Shown: piece after piece, positions 11,207-24,144 of the stretch
Layout: each line of letters begins with the position of its first letter
Position numbering within the stretch: position 1 is the first letter of the stretch
Assembly: GCA_014607495.2 (NCBI GenBank)
Contig: CP053154.1
Location: 12,338,001-12,402,000 of the forward strand
Reading direction: 5' to 3'
Length of the DNA: 64,000 nt
Origin: Carposina sasakii
Taxonomy: Eukaryota; Arthropoda; Insecta; Lepidoptera; Carposinidae
The notes under the pieces: generated by a model
Seen by the model: the letters and a program-made list of their open reading frames with translations, nothing else
Told to the model about the DNA's origin: nothing
Database searches by the model: none
Translations under genes and position numbers: made by a program

Positions 11207-12835
11207 ACATAAATGGAGCTCTGTGTTATTAGTTCTATTATATTTTTTGGCCTTTTAGTTTTGTGGAGATATGTAGTAAGTAGGTATCTACTTTAAGTAT
11301 CTTATAGATAGCATTGAAGGAAATGATCATGATGCAAGTGCTAATTCTCCCAAAAAGGGACCAATTTAGGAAAGGGAAATATAAAAATGATAAAGTCATA
11401 TACAAAAAAACAGAAATACAAAGAAAAATGGGCATAGTAATAATTTACAAGACGGAAAAGAATAGAATGAACCTGCAAGTGCTAACCCAGTAAGTTTGCA
11501 AGCGACCTTATATTTGGATGGCAAGCTTTCAGGCGTTTCGCTACAGAGTGTTTACGATAGCAGATTGTATTCACAACGAGCTACGTTATTTACACCCTAA
11601 ATGTGTTCCTAGTCTTGTTACAATATAAATAAACTAGAACATTTAGCTAGTCGGAGACGCCTCGTGCATTTTCTATGCAAAAGATTCTGAAAATTTTTGG
11701 AGGACTTTCAGATTACATTGCATAGATATGTTCGTAATAATAAGCTACTTGTTTTAATTTGATTTGTTATTGGTGTTCTATTATTAAGATTCTATTATAA
11801 GATTATATTATTAGATGTTGCTGTTCTATTATTAAAATATTTTAAATCTCCAATTAATATTTTCTGGAAACTCAATCACCAGTGCCCATTATTATGCTTT
11901 CGCAGCGAAAAAATGCTGTGTCGGTAAAAACTCGCTTTAATACGAATAAATTACAGTTTCAATTAATCATTTCTACCCTCGTAAAAGGAAATTGTGATTT
12001 TATTAAGTCGCCACCTTGTTTTTATAATATTAGCATTAAGTTCGTTTGGACATCAGAGGAATTAATTTCTTTTCTTTTTATATCTTTCTTGTTTCTGTAG
12101 CAAATGAGATTAACTGCGTACTTAACAGAAAAATTGCACGCACCATTTACATAAAAAAACTGTAATGCGTAAGTATTTTGTTATAACTACTCAGTTTTAC
12201 TCTCACAAATAAGATGAATCTAATGATGCCTCTCAAGATCAAATTCGGTAAACCATTTTGGCTTTAGAGCCGAGCGTGCCAACAAAACTTACATACACTC
12301 GAAAAACATAATAGGTTTATGTTTTTCGAGTTTTATTTTATTTATTTATTTATCTTCTTTATTTTTTTCTTTTATTTATTTATCTAAAGAACATAAAGTA
12401 TAGCACATATCCAGATCCAGCCTAATTCTGGCACAGTCGGGTAAAAACGTTAACGATTTCATAGATTTTCGGACTAACTAGCAGGTGCTTTATTTGCTTT
12501 ATTATTAGCTACTAAATCAAAGTTAACTGCAGCACCGAAGCATCAAAGTTAAAGCCAAAGCTTTGTTTGTGTCTAAGTTGGTCTGAGTGAATGTGAATTC
12601 AGCACCTGCTGCTTGATATTACAAATAAATTTTCCAGGCTATGAACTTAAAGTCGATGTTCCAGACGAAGAGTTATAATTCTTCTCATTCCAGTGCAAGC
12701 CGAATACCTTGTCCGTGTCAACTACAGAAAAAACTTATATTCAAAATTTTCTTGGAAAGAGGTGTTATCCAGATATAAGCCTACTATTCCGTCATAGCTT
12801 TTGTAAAATGTAGGAATTTTAATGGAAACAACAAT
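11207..12835. other. Gene-free stretch with a perfect small hairpin and TTTA tract
   Basis: AT-rich. Holds a perfect hairpin at 12297-12331 (arms ACTCGAAAAACATAA, 5-base loop), a TTTA-type microsatellite at about 12333-12386, and a 10-bp inverted pair AGCAGGTGCT/AGCACCTGCT at 12480-12489 and 12601-12610. No gene recognised. Confidence 0.5.
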
Positions 12836-12935
12836 GAACCTTATGCTTCGATGGTTTGGTCATTTGGAAAGGATGTATGGAAGATGATTAACTAAAGCTT
12901 AGAGTAATGCGGCTTTAGGATGCCCGCGTTGCTTT
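12836..12935 (+). pseudogene. LINE ORF2 C-terminal relic
   Basis: The frame reads NLMLRWFGHLERM, then continues with stops and an LTK motif. This resembles the LRWFGHVERM motif near the C-terminus of many LINE reverse-transcriptase proteins. It is heavily decayed and both edges are approximate. Confidence 0.45.
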
Positions 12936-15900
12936 AAGAACGAAAGAGTTATTTATATGGCAGCGAATGGCGTAGTAGAAAATACAAAAAAAATATCAAA
13001 GCGCAGTAAGGGCGGGTAAACATAGTTTCGAGTATCTCTACTTATATGAAATACTTATCTAAAAATATTAAATCTTTTGAAGAATGTGCACACAAAAAAC
13101 AAGTAATCCATTGTTGTCATATTGTTGTACATTAAAAGGGTAAAAGTTCAAAGGATATAAAGTACAGTCGAGCCACATTGTACTCTACTTTTCATGGTAA
13201 ATCATTGTACAAAGGAATCCGAAGGTCGTTTATCACAGAGAAGATATTTTGTAATCCTTTTATTGCGTTTCTTTACAGTATTTAGGGTTTGGCCACAATA
13301 CGGGTGTATTATAAGGTTCTCTGTAGATTAAATGTTATTAGAATAATATTTAGTTGAATTTTTAGAAGTATATGAATGAAATATGAAGCAATCAAATCGT
13401 AGTCTTGAATGCAATAAACCGTGAGTGAACTGTGTGTATTTTCAATCTACTATTATTACTACTCTACCTATGGATTTTATTAAACTCGCCTAACAGATAA
13501 AAACACATTTTAATATTTATTTCTCTGTAGGTAGTGTTGCATACGTGTATCAGTTTTCACAAAGCAACTTTTTGGTTTTGAATCGCACAAACAAAACAGG
13601 TCACTAAAAATCTTAAATAACATATATATGGTTGCACCTCAATAAAATAAAATAAAAATCGCAAGTATTCAAAAGAAGCAATAATAATGAAAGATGTCTC
13701 TATACTCTAGAACAAGATGCAGCATCAAACAGACCGTTCACTAGGAAACCCAAAGACGTAATGACAGGTCTTTAATGAAACCAGACACGAATGAACCAAA
13801 GGCAACTTTTCTTCTGACAAATGAACTGACCAAGTACAATCTGTTGCATAAAATAACTTCCGTGCCCGATTACGGAACTAACATTTTTTGCATACAGTTT
13901 CACAGAGAATTAAGTGATCTACAAAGCGACTAGCGCCATCATTTAAAGGAACTATTAGGTGAAACGCACTCTTATAAGCAAGAGCGTACCCACAGACACC
14001 GGGTCGCGGGCGCGCCGTAAATCATAGACAATCTTTGTTTACGACCACAGATAACTGAGCGACTTGAGCCGAGCTTTGCTTTTTATTTAACCCTCCATTG
14101 AACGGCACTGTGTGGGACCAAGTTTTTATGTTTTCCTTTACAGACAAACGGTTTAATACAGACAAATTGCGAACGAAAATTTTATACGAGTAGAGCAAAT
14201 TCGTTTCACGGATGCGTGGAGTATTTTTTTTTCAATTATACTCAATCTTTTTACTTTTTAGAAAGTGAGTGGTTTTTATTGTTTTATGGGCATTATTATG
14301 CAGGTTAATGCAAATAAGTTTATTACAATACATATGTTATTTACTATAATTAGGTAATTCATTTATAAAACTTAACTTTAAAAATATACACACAAAAATG
14401 AGAGTTTCAGTTTCTTAACAATATAATTTCAATAAAAGTTAATTCGATACCTAATATTGAATTACCATCGCATCGCCACAAAGTTCATTTAAATCTACAT
14501 ACATATCCTCTTTACATATCAACGCATCTACAATTCAAAAGGTAACTTTTCAAAAGTGTAACTCTGATAGCGCCTTTGTGCATGTTTCCAAAATATTTGT
14601 TCTGGCATACAACATCCGGGAAAGTCTGGAATGCGACCTTAAAGAAAATTGTTCGGTGAATCTATTTGTATGAATACCCGCATTCGGTTATGCTGAGTAA
14701 ATAAAGAAACTCTTTTGAATAAGAAAATTCGTTCCAAAATAAGTTTCAAAGTAAGTAGTAAGAATAAAGTCTATAACAACCGAGTATGCATACCATTCAT
14801 GGATTTTTTTGATTCTTCTTAAGTTTTAGTTATTTTTACCATCCGTATATTAATTCTAATGTGTTTAAAATAAATTCCATTAAAAAAATATATATTTAAG
14901 AAAATAAAAATATTTTTTAATGCCGTAAATAAGTTAAAAGAAGACATGGATATAAACGATGTAAATTCAGCAGTTTTGATAGAAACAATGAATTTATTAA
15001 TGCGATTTTAATATGCTTGATGTAATTAAGTTCAAAATGCAAAACAAACAAAGTTAAATTATGTCAAGCTTCGTTAAATCTAAGTAAATTCTGTGGAAAA
15101 ATATGAAGAAAATTCTTTCTTACTAATACATTTACTTACTTTTAACATAAAACGTTCATTGACATCCACTTTGAATGTTTTTCAATCTTTCTCAGGCGCT
15201 TCTTTACAATTTTCTGGAGCGGATCGTAAAACAAAGACATAAAATCAATACTTATCAGAGGTAAACCCCTTTTGTTTTTCATTATGCGACGCGTTTATCA
15301 ATTCCAATTACCATTCTTGTCTCTCTTTTGAGTTTTGATATTTTATGTCCTCATAATTAATTTTGTTCGCATTCACAGAAGAATTTTGCTTATTAGTGAC
15401 ATAAAAATTGACAAGTAGGTACGCATTCAAATACGTAGTTTAATTTGACTACGAATGTCAATGACTCTTTGTAGCTGTATATCATTCATCTGAGCTTTGT
15501 AGCTAGAAAATTAACAAATTAGTTTGTAGCAGTTCATCTATTCCATGATATTTTAAGAAGACAAAACAAGTCAATCGGATATCGGGTAACTAAAAGAAAT
15601 TAGGCGTTATTTTTCAATTTTCACTTTGTTCAGTTTGACCTCGTAAAGTATACCTTTGGACAGAAAAGTTTTGTCCCGATAAAGGATCTAATTTATACTC
15701 ACAACGATGAAATTCCGGAGGAACGGGGAAACTTTTGTGGCTTCCTATTATTTTATCTTACCTAGAATTTATGTGACATTACATTTGTGTTTGTGAATTG
15801 TTTATGCGAATCAATACCTGAAACGAGTTTCCGATTACAATTAGTATTATATTCATTTATCGATTTTATAAGTGCAAATGTTCAGCTGATAATTACAGAA

Positions 15901-16650
15901 TGCCTATTTAATATCACGTTAAAATAATTATCAGACAATTTACGTAGGTATCCTTTAAATATGGACATGCACAAGTTCTAATTATTTGTAGGTGGTTCAA
16001 TAATAAAATCCGAAAACCAGTCAAATCAGTCACTAACTTAACACATAATGTTTTTACATATCAATTCCGCCTTTCAACTGAAAAACTTACCAGAATTTGA
16101 AGCCAATATAGTATTAATCAATAAAAAGTAGCTAATAATAGCTTTTGCTCAAGCGAACTAGATTGACTTTAACGAAAGGTCAAATAAAGATACTTAACCC
16201 AAATGATTACAATTTCGTCATTTAAACTTTTCGAGGTCCATAATTTCATAAAATGGTTTCTTCATAACTCTCTTTTTCGTCGTAAAAATCACTTTTACTC
16301 AGTAGATTTTATAATTGGTCTAAAAAATTATTCCACCCTGTGCCTTAATGCACTGGGGGGAAGAATAATCGCGGGCTATTTCTTCCTTTTTAATTGCCCG
16401 CTCTAAATTACCTGGCTTAATTTTTATGGTTGTCTACGAGCATTAAAAACGAATAAGCGTGAGCGAATTTTCATTCTCAGGTTCTGTATTTTTGTACTAG
16501 ATACAAATATATTATCTAACTTAAATTATACTTGTTATTCTGGTACTGAAACTGCATCTCATGCGACACATTTTTTAAAATAGAAATCTAGTAAATAGAA
16601 AAAGAGAAAAAAAAAACAAAATAATAGAAACAATAAGTACGTAATATAAT
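12936..16650. other. Long gene-free stretch
   Basis: About 3.7 kb of AT-rich sequence with many stops on all frames. A short GC-richer patch at 13980-14080 has no recognised motif. No transposon ends, RNA genes or splice-bounded exons could be supported. Confidence 0.55.
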
Positions 16651-16750
16651 AGTTATAGCTCAGTTGGTTAGAGCAAAAGCACGGTTTGCGAGTGGTCCTG
16701 AGTTCAAATCTCACTCGGGTGAAGAATTTTTTCATTTTCTTATTAATATC
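16651..16750 (+). mobile_element. tRNA-derived SINE (family F), copy 2
   Basis: Well-formed tRNA-like head (AGTTATAGCTCAGTTGGTTA as A box), the linker GCACGGTTTGC, the B-box region GAGTTCAAATCTCACTCGGG, then GAAGAATTTTTTCATTTTC and an AT tail. It sits immediately before the family B element at 16757. Confidence 0.75.
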
Positions 16751-16756
16751 ATAATA

Positions 16757-17079
16757 CAGGTGATTTTTGTTCGTCAACGTTCCTGAAAACTGCGGAATCT
16801 CCTCATCATCACAATCATTTTTCTCTATGGAAGCATGCATAAGTGTCTGGTTCCCAAAATATTAGGGTCCAAAGTTGAGTAAATAGACTACGTTTTTCTG
16901 CATAAATGCACATTGACGCGTGTAGCAAGATTTTTTCAAGAGAAATAATTAATATCTGTCTATGAAAAAAAACTAGCATAAACACTGGACACTATAAATT
17001 TTGCCCGATCACGATACGATACTTTTTGATGTATAGAGTACGTACCCTTCGTTAAGGGTGGCAACGAAAAAATACCCTG
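16757..17079 (-). mobile_element. Family B element (CAGGGTG ends), copy 1
   Basis: Ends are CAGGTGATTTTTG on the left and, on the reverse strand, CAGGGTATTTTTTCGTTGCC. The interior matches the copy at 34785 in reverse orientation, and the right flank is TATA. No open frame. MITE-like. Confidence 0.7.
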
Positions 17080-17109
17080 TATATAATAGTTATTACCTGG
17101 TATCCGTCT

Positions 17110-17314
17110 TAAGTCTGAAAGTTTTAATTATGATACATAATTAAACTAACATAAACACTGAGACACTATAAAATTTCGCCAGATCAAGTATCATTTTTTT
17201 TTTTTCAAAAAAATTTACATCGTTTCCCAGAATTTGTGTTAGGCATAAACTTACTTTATTTGATGTATAGAGTACATACCCTTCGTTAAGGGTAACAACG
17301 AAAAGAACATCCTG
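17110..17314 (-). mobile_element. Family B element, copy 2 (partial)
   Basis: Repeats the GTACATACCCTTCGTTAAGG end and the adjacent interior of family B right next to copy 1, ending at CATCCTG (17314). The left end is not recognisable, so it is truncated or decayed. Confidence 0.6.
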
Positions 17315-18782
17315 TCTAGTACTTATTGAAAATTGGGTACAGTGAAACACGCAAACATACAATGTGAAATGAATATTTAACATTTTTATCTTTCTATTAA
17401 CTTATTCATTAGACAGATTCATATGGTAAAAATAATTAAGTACTTAACGTCTTTTAATTAGAATTCTCTCTATATCGACTTGAAACCCATTTTTAAACAA
17501 TCACCGCTTAAATAATTAAAAAATAGACAGGTGGGTGTAGTTAATAGTGTCATTATCTGCTAGCCCGAATTCATTGGGGTTAATTTAGTTGATTATTACA
17601 TTTCACTATTCCGTCAGGCGACACACACACGACCAGTGACGTGTACAGAGTTGTCATGTGCAGTTTCACAATAACAATTGCATATCTGTCCGGAAAAATA
17701 TCTGTGTATGTTTGAAAAATCCACAAAATTTTTATTCTACAATAATGCGTTTTGTCATTCACTTTGATATTTTGACGTTCATGAATTAGATCTAGTCGTA
17801 TGATCCTACTGATCACTGTTTTAGCTTACTGTTAAATACATCAAAATTATATGTAATTATACATTAATATTAAAAACACACCGTAAATTTTTTCAAACCT
17901 TTTTTTTAGATCTTTAGCCAGAGAAACGTGTACATGCACGAAGTAGTAATTATGTTAAAAAAAATGTCATGGTTATGTAAAAGAAAAAGACTCCTGAAAT
18001 AATTATTACTGAATTCGTCAAACCCTACAAGAACGTCAATATGTCAAACCAAATACTGTCGAAACGGTACAAAAATAGCACAAAAACAATCCAATCTCCG
18101 TACTACTAAACAAGATTACGTTGATTTATATCGCGACTTAGGTCCCGATAACAGCTTTCTGTTTTGACGCTCGTCCGGTAAACAAGCCGGGAATGTAAAC
18201 ACTTCATTACTCCGTTTTTGTACATTAAAAGGCATTTGTTTAGTTTAGTTTATACTTTCTTGATAGGTTTTATGTTGACCATTAATTTAGTAGCGTGAAT
18301 TGGAAGGAAAACATTCTAAATCTAAATTAAATTGTTTGTGAGGAAAGCGTTTTTTAATTGGGTATTCAAATGTTCATTATGGATTTGGATTAAAGCCCAA
18401 GTTTTCTAAAGAAATATATTATAATGTTTATTGTCAAATGAAAAACAATTTAAGGCTTTCTGTCTTCACTGGATATTTTTTTTAAGTATTAGCAAATCTG
18501 ACAAACGGTATAATATATATTTCTATAGTGAAAGGGGAAAGTGTGAAAATTAAAGATTATATTTAGTTTCTGTCAAATTATAAGGAATGGCTACCCTTAC
18601 AATGCCTAAAAAGTTTAAGTCGTATCAGTTAACTAATCGTACCATTTCACCAGTAAGTTCTTATTGTTCAAGAGTCAAATTTCAAAATTCTGGGTGCAAT
18701 CACAAACGCAAATGAAACCTGGCATAGTTTGTAAAAGTCCAAGTGTTCATGTTGTACAGTCCTGGCTTTTATATCGTGAAAT
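17315..18782. other. Gene-free stretch
   Basis: AT-rich with chance frames only. Nothing further is supported. Confidence 0.5.
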
Positions 18783-18895
18783 GGACATTGGGCTGCGGAA
18801 TCTAATTACTCTAGCCTGTCCTTTCTGTTGACGCGTTTTTCTTTTTCTTTGTTGCATGCATTTTGGCGTGGTATTCGTTCTATGTTGTGTGTATG
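18783..18895 (+). repeat. Direct repeat pair, copy 1
   Basis: Shares GGACATTGG, TCTAATTACTCT, CCTGT, TTGTTGAC and CATG(C/T)ATTTTGG(C/T)GTG with 19864-19972, in the same order and orientation. The two copies flank the TTAA-bounded element. Confidence 0.6.
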
Positions 18896-19077
18896 GTACG
18901 TTTCTACAGCGGCATTGCTAATCAGGAATTTAAAACTTAAAGTTCAAAAGTAATTTTGTATTCTTTCTATTCAGGAACACTGATCATTCGTAAATCATTG
19001 AAAAATAGTATTTTGCAATTTTTTCGATATATCCTTTACCAGTTTATAAATAATAATAAACAGGTTTTTGGCATTAA

Positions 19078-19616
19078 CTCTTTCCGTCACGCTTTTAGAT
19101 TAAGAATATTTTTAACATATGTATGTAAGTTTTAGCATTATTAACAATAAAAAAATCATATAAAGTAGGAAAAAAAATTATTTATTAAGGTTTTCGAAAA
19201 ATGAGGTGGTTAGTGCCACTAACCACCATGACTATTGATACAAACTATTAATGATAATTTACGCATTTCGATGTGAATACACTGCAAAAAACTTAAGAGT
19301 AGTAGTATTTTCATGTAAATATATATAAAACAGATAAATGAGAATAAAGTTAATAAAAAACATTGAAGATAAAAGCTAACTTACTTACCTGTTATTTTTT
19401 TTTATAAAACACGCAATTAAAATTACGTAAGTGCAATATTCAATTCAACTAAATTGAGTTGTCATTCTTTCATTTGACGGTATATTCGGTCGTATCTTGT
19501 CAAGCATGAATCGAACTTTCATGATAGTTCAACCGATTATAAGTAGATGGCATAGATTTTAATTTAAAAAATCAGAAATAGGTGGTTAGTGACACTAACC
19601 ACCAAGACTGAAAGAG
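19078..19616. mobile_element. TTAA-bounded element with two 23-bp palindromes (piggyBac-like MITE candidate)
   Basis: TTAA at 19074-19077 and 19617-19620 brackets 539 bases whose ends are CTCTTTCCGTC and, reverse-complemented, CTCTTTCAGTC. A TTAA duplication is typical of piggyBac-type insertions; the assignment is inferred. Inside are two almost identical palindromes with 11-bp arms GGTGGTTAGTG at 19205-19227 and 19581-19603. There is no transposase frame. Confidence 0.6.
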
Positions 19617-19863
19617 TTAAAATATAAATCACCAATAGAAAAAGTTACTTTTCGATATGTTTGAACGAAAGTTTTTTGGTGTTTTTCAAATATTTGCATT
19701 TAAGTTATTAAGTCCCCTTCAAGTTATTAAGTATCTAAACTACAATCCACATACTTACATTTATCGGGCCACAAGCGATCCAATTTTCAAATACTGGCTG
19801 CATTCCCAAACCCCGATATGGATCACAAAAAAAGCTGGAAAAACCTGACTATTACCCGGAACC

Positions 19864-19972
19864 GGACATTGGACACTGAAATCTAATTACTCTGACCTGT
19901 TCTCTTTGTTGACATGCTTTTTGTTCTCTCATGGCATGTATTTTGGTGTGAAATTTGTTTATCCTTGTATGT
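19864..19972 (+). repeat. Direct repeat pair, copy 2
   Basis: Partner of 18783-18895, about 1.08 kb away in the same orientation. Confidence 0.6.
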
Positions 19973-20019
19973 TCTTTTATTCAAGTTCTCTTTTTTTAAT
20001 TCTTGATAATCTTTAGAAC

Positions 20020-20143
20020 TATAAAATTATTAATAAAGAAAATGGAAAAAATTCTTCACCCGAGTGGGAATCGAACCCACGACCGCTGCAAACCGTGCCA
20101 TATCTTGACTAAGATAAATTTATAAAAACACTTCTCCATTAAT
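20020..20143 (-). mobile_element. tRNA-derived SINE (family F), copy 3, with 14-bp target duplication
   Basis: The duplicated string ATAATCTTTAGAAC at 20006-20019 and 20144-20157 brackets the insertion. The minus strand carries CGGTTTGCAGCGGTCGTGGG, the B box, GAAGAATTTTTTCCATTTTC and a tail. The A-box part is replaced by divergent sequence. Confidence 0.82.
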
Positions 20144-20887
20144 ATAATCTTTAGAACCTCAGCCATAAATATAACAACTTCTCACTGATCATTTACATCT
20201 GTGTTATTTAACTCGTCAGATTGTAAAGATGTTGTATTATATTATTTACCTAATAATTAAAAAACCCTAGTAAAATTAGACAATGTATTACAAAGTCACA
20301 GGAAATATCTGCATTCTAAAGATGTTCTAGCTTATTGTCCTACTCCTGTCCTAATGCAGAACATTTTTTTTGCTCAAAATTAACGTAGTTAGTTTATCAC
20401 TCCAACTTTAAATTGCAAAACATAAAAACAACAACTGTATGTAACTAACTTAATATATCATACTTTTTGTTAACAGTACATTTTAATTTATCCCAAGAAC
20501 AACAGTTAGCAACTCAACAAGAGAAATGAGATGACGCAAAGTTCCGACAAAAGAATTTCAACAATTCGTTTTAAATGATTCATTTAATAAACTCTCATAA
20601 AGGGGGAGATAGTAAATTTTCTTTAACCGATGTCTAGGGGAAGGTTTCCTTTTGAGATAATGTAATCAGGAATGTTTGAGTTTTCAAATCTGACGCGTTA
20701 TACCATTCCCGCAGGATTCGTCATACATATTCAGATTTACTTCATTGAATTCTCGAGGTCATTGGCAGACTTGGATGTTACAGACTTCTATATTGTTTTC
20801 ATAATAATACACCACTCAATGTTATTTTTTGTTAATTTTAGACATTAGTTAGACATTAATCGAACCCTCATACTTCATATATCACAT

Positions 20888-21010
20888 TAGCCTATTGCAA
20901 TCCACTGCTGTATGTAGGCCTCCTAGGGTATTCCTAAAGGCTATTGCCACAGTCATCTCGCTGGACGGACGGGTTGGTGAATGCAGTGTGATTTTCGAAC
21001 TGTGTTGTCA
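20888..21010 (-). mobile_element. Family E LINE 3'-end relic, copy 2
   Basis: Contains AGCCTATTGCAATCCACTGC, GTAGGCCTCC and the ACGGGTTGGTGAATGCAGTG block shared with 56527-56777. Decayed. Confidence 0.6.
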
Positions 21011-21440
21011 GCACGGGAGGCGCTTTTAGAAGAAGTAACGACTAAAATAGAATGACTATTATCGACATTACCTATATAAATACTTAAGTACTACTAGTAG
21101 TATTCATTGAAATCGCTAAATCTTTCTTACGCACGCAAATAATGCTTTTACATAAAAGATTTACCAAATGGCAAGGAAAAATGTAATGGTGAATAAAGAA
21201 AAAAAATATTTTAAAATAATACAAAAATGGTGTCAAGGATTTCTGCAATTACAGACAACACTGTTTAATATTATGGAAAACTGTAATAACGTCTTGTTAA
21301 ATGCTGTTATTTGCATAGACTATTCGTAAGCTGTTTTCAATGAAAATTAATGCTTTTGTATCACGATTAGTGTATTTAATAGGTTATTTTAGTACGCGAA
21401 GTTGTATTGTCTTTCATCGAATAGAAAGGATGGATTAAAT

Positions 21441-21620
21441 TCATTCATTCATACATACAGACGTATAATCACGCCTTTATCCCTTATGCGGTAGGCAGAG
21501 CACCAAGGGCCGATAGAACCACGATGTGCCACTTCTGACCAATTTTGAGGGTATAGTTGAGATGTACAAGTTCGGTTAGTAGTGACAGGTGGTCAGCCAA
21601 TCGCCTACAAAACACCAAGG
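21441..21620 (-). repeat. Family A dispersed repeat, copy 4 (truncated)
   Basis: Has the tail end and middle of family A but stops at AACACCAAGG, lacking the TCTTCTATGCTGC head. Confidence 0.72.
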
Positions 21621-21632
21621 GATTCATACATA

Positions 21633-21995
21633 CATAGATATTTATGTATACCTATTTATAGTTGATAGTCACGCCTATTTATTATTCCCAAAGAGGTTGG
21701 ATAGAAGAGTACAAACTTCACGCGGTGTTCGTACTCGTAGTATCATTTTATAGCCTATATACTGTACACGTATGCAAAATTTTGAATCGTGTAGCAGAAA
21801 AAGAGTTACAGATTTTTGAGGCCAACATCATAGATATTTATGTATACCTATTTATAGCACGCTTTTATTATTCCCAAAGGTTGGATAGAAGAGTACCCAC
21901 GCGGTAGTATCATTTTATAGCCTATATATTGGAGAACATGTATGCAAAATTTTGAATCCATAAGTGTAGCAGAAAAAGAGTTACAGATTTTTGAG
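21633..21995 (+). repeat. Local tandem duplication of about 170-190 bases
   Basis: Units 21633-21820 and 21829-21995 both run from CATAGATATTTATGTATACC to GAGTTACAGATTTTTGAG with small internal deletions. The beginning (CACGCC, CCCAAAG, AGGTTGG) is also found on the minus strand at 48781-48838, so the unit is part of a dispersed repeat. Open frames here are shadows. Confidence 0.75.
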
Positions 21996-24135
21996 ACTTT
22001 TATAGTATGTATACGTAAGGAATGTAAGCGTCAGGTAAGTCTATTGACAACCACTTTGGGTGAGCCTAATGATTTACAAGCAAGAATCCACTAGTCCACT
22101 GATCTAGACTAGTGATATAACATAATTTCCATCTACATTAAAGTAGGACATGGTTTAAAAAGAATTCTTATACACGTATTTTTAATCCTTCATACGAAAG
22201 ATAAATAAAACCTAGAGCCAAATATAAATATAGCACCTGGACACTACACATTCCCGGAGCAACCCAAATGAAAAAAGGAAGAAGCAAAACGCAAAAACCA
22301 CAATTTTACGGCCCCTTGTAAAACGTCCTCATACGTATTGCATATTTATCTTATTTTAATACCAAGATGTTGGCATTTAGATCACGTTTCCAATATGTTG
22401 AAACCCGATGTTATTCGGTTCATAAATTGTATGTTGTGAGTAATGGAGTCGCCTGTGTGACAGTGCTGTCAACTGCGTATAATGTGGCTGAGATACGAGT
22501 ATGCCTTAGATTACGTAGACTAAGATAATGCCATATATTTCAATACCCTCAGTCCATTAGGCAAATATCAAAAAAATAAAGGTCATTGCACACTATATCA
22601 GTACGGCTCCAATCCAGCGATTACATTGTCATCCAATTTAGAGCATTAAATCGTATATAAGATCATATTTTATCATGAACAATATGAAAAAATCTTTAGT
22701 CTTGTTCTATAAAAAAAGCTTGTTTTGTTATTACAAAGCCGCGGTTAGGTTAGACATTGATTAAAAATTACATTTGTCAGTAAAATGTATGGAATATCTG
22801 TCAAATTTAGGCAATGTTTAATTCTTTTATAATAACTCGGTAACAGTTTCTTACGCAAATAACGTTAAATCACTAATGTTTTGTATGACCATATGACCGG
22901 CCGTACCGTAGGATATATCGGACAAATCGATGAAGTTGACACATACATAATATATTGTATAACGCGCATCTCTAACTGCGATCTATACGCACGGAATTAT
23001 TAGAAAAGCTAATAATTAAATATTATCCAAGCATTAATTAATTCTAATTCATAATTATTACAATTATGAGTAAATTTTCATTTCTATACCCCTGTATTAA
23101 TATCCAATCTCCAAACTATATGGTGAAATGAACAAATTAATTCATGATTAAATATATCTTGAGTATCATGCACGTAAATAATACCTTGATATTACTCGGG
23201 CGTATTTTAATTAACACACATTAACTTACAAAAAATATTGTAAGTACTCGTAGAAAAATTATATCTTGAACGGAAACCTAAATATTCGTGTTTTAATCAA
23301 ATAATAATATAAAGTGTGGGGTATTTTGTTTGTATGGCTGCTTAATACTCCTGACCATCTGTAACACGGTAAGCTTGTAAAAAAAAAAAAACAAAGCTTT
23401 TACCACACAAAGCAGGGAACAGTTTTTAATATTCATGAGAGTAATTTTATCGAAGCTAGTTTCTGCGGGCCAGATACTACACTACAGCCTGCAACATGCT
23501 TATCTACACTCACCGTCCTAAAATATATGTGTATGTAAGTAATAAGTAATATTTTGATCGTTTTCTATTGTACATAGGTTAAACATTATTAAGGGTTCGA
23601 TATTACTATGCAAATAGGAATCCTGGGTTTGACCTGTATTATGTTATCGACTCATATACCGAATATTGGAAAATTCTAGTTATAAACATTAAAGTTTATA
23701 AACTTTACAATCTCTAGGTCTAAACTAAGTTCTCTAAAGGTCTTTTGCGTGTTGAGGTATATGTTATGTCCCCGGCATATTTTGTGTATTCAGGTATATT
23801 ATATTAATAACCTAGGCATATTGAAGGGTTTGTAACAAAAAATTGCCTTGTAGCACTTGGCCGGTAGCTTTAGTGTTATTTTTTTAACAGTACATAACCT
23901 AAAGTAATTAATTAAGTGGGAGAAATACTAGAATACAAACTATCTTCCTTCAATACTATTTAAAATGCCTATATATTTTTTCATAATGCTAGATTACACA
24001 GAATGCCCGCATAATATATGCTTCTGTCGTAGCAGGCTCGTAGCACGTGCTACGGATTTAGGTATCTCCAGTGCGAGACATAAAGACTACTTTTCCACTA
24101 AAGATAACTATGCTACGTTGCTACGGATCTGTTTC
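21996..24135. other. Gene-free stretch
   Basis: AT-rich. Includes a perfect 18-bp palindrome (TAAAGTTTATAAACTTTA, 23690-23707) and an oligo-A run near 23378. From about 24010 the sequence holds GTAGCACGTGCTAC and repeated GCTACG motifs, perhaps an older element into which the 24145 element inserted. Confidence 0.5.
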
Positions 24136-24144
24136 ATTACAACC

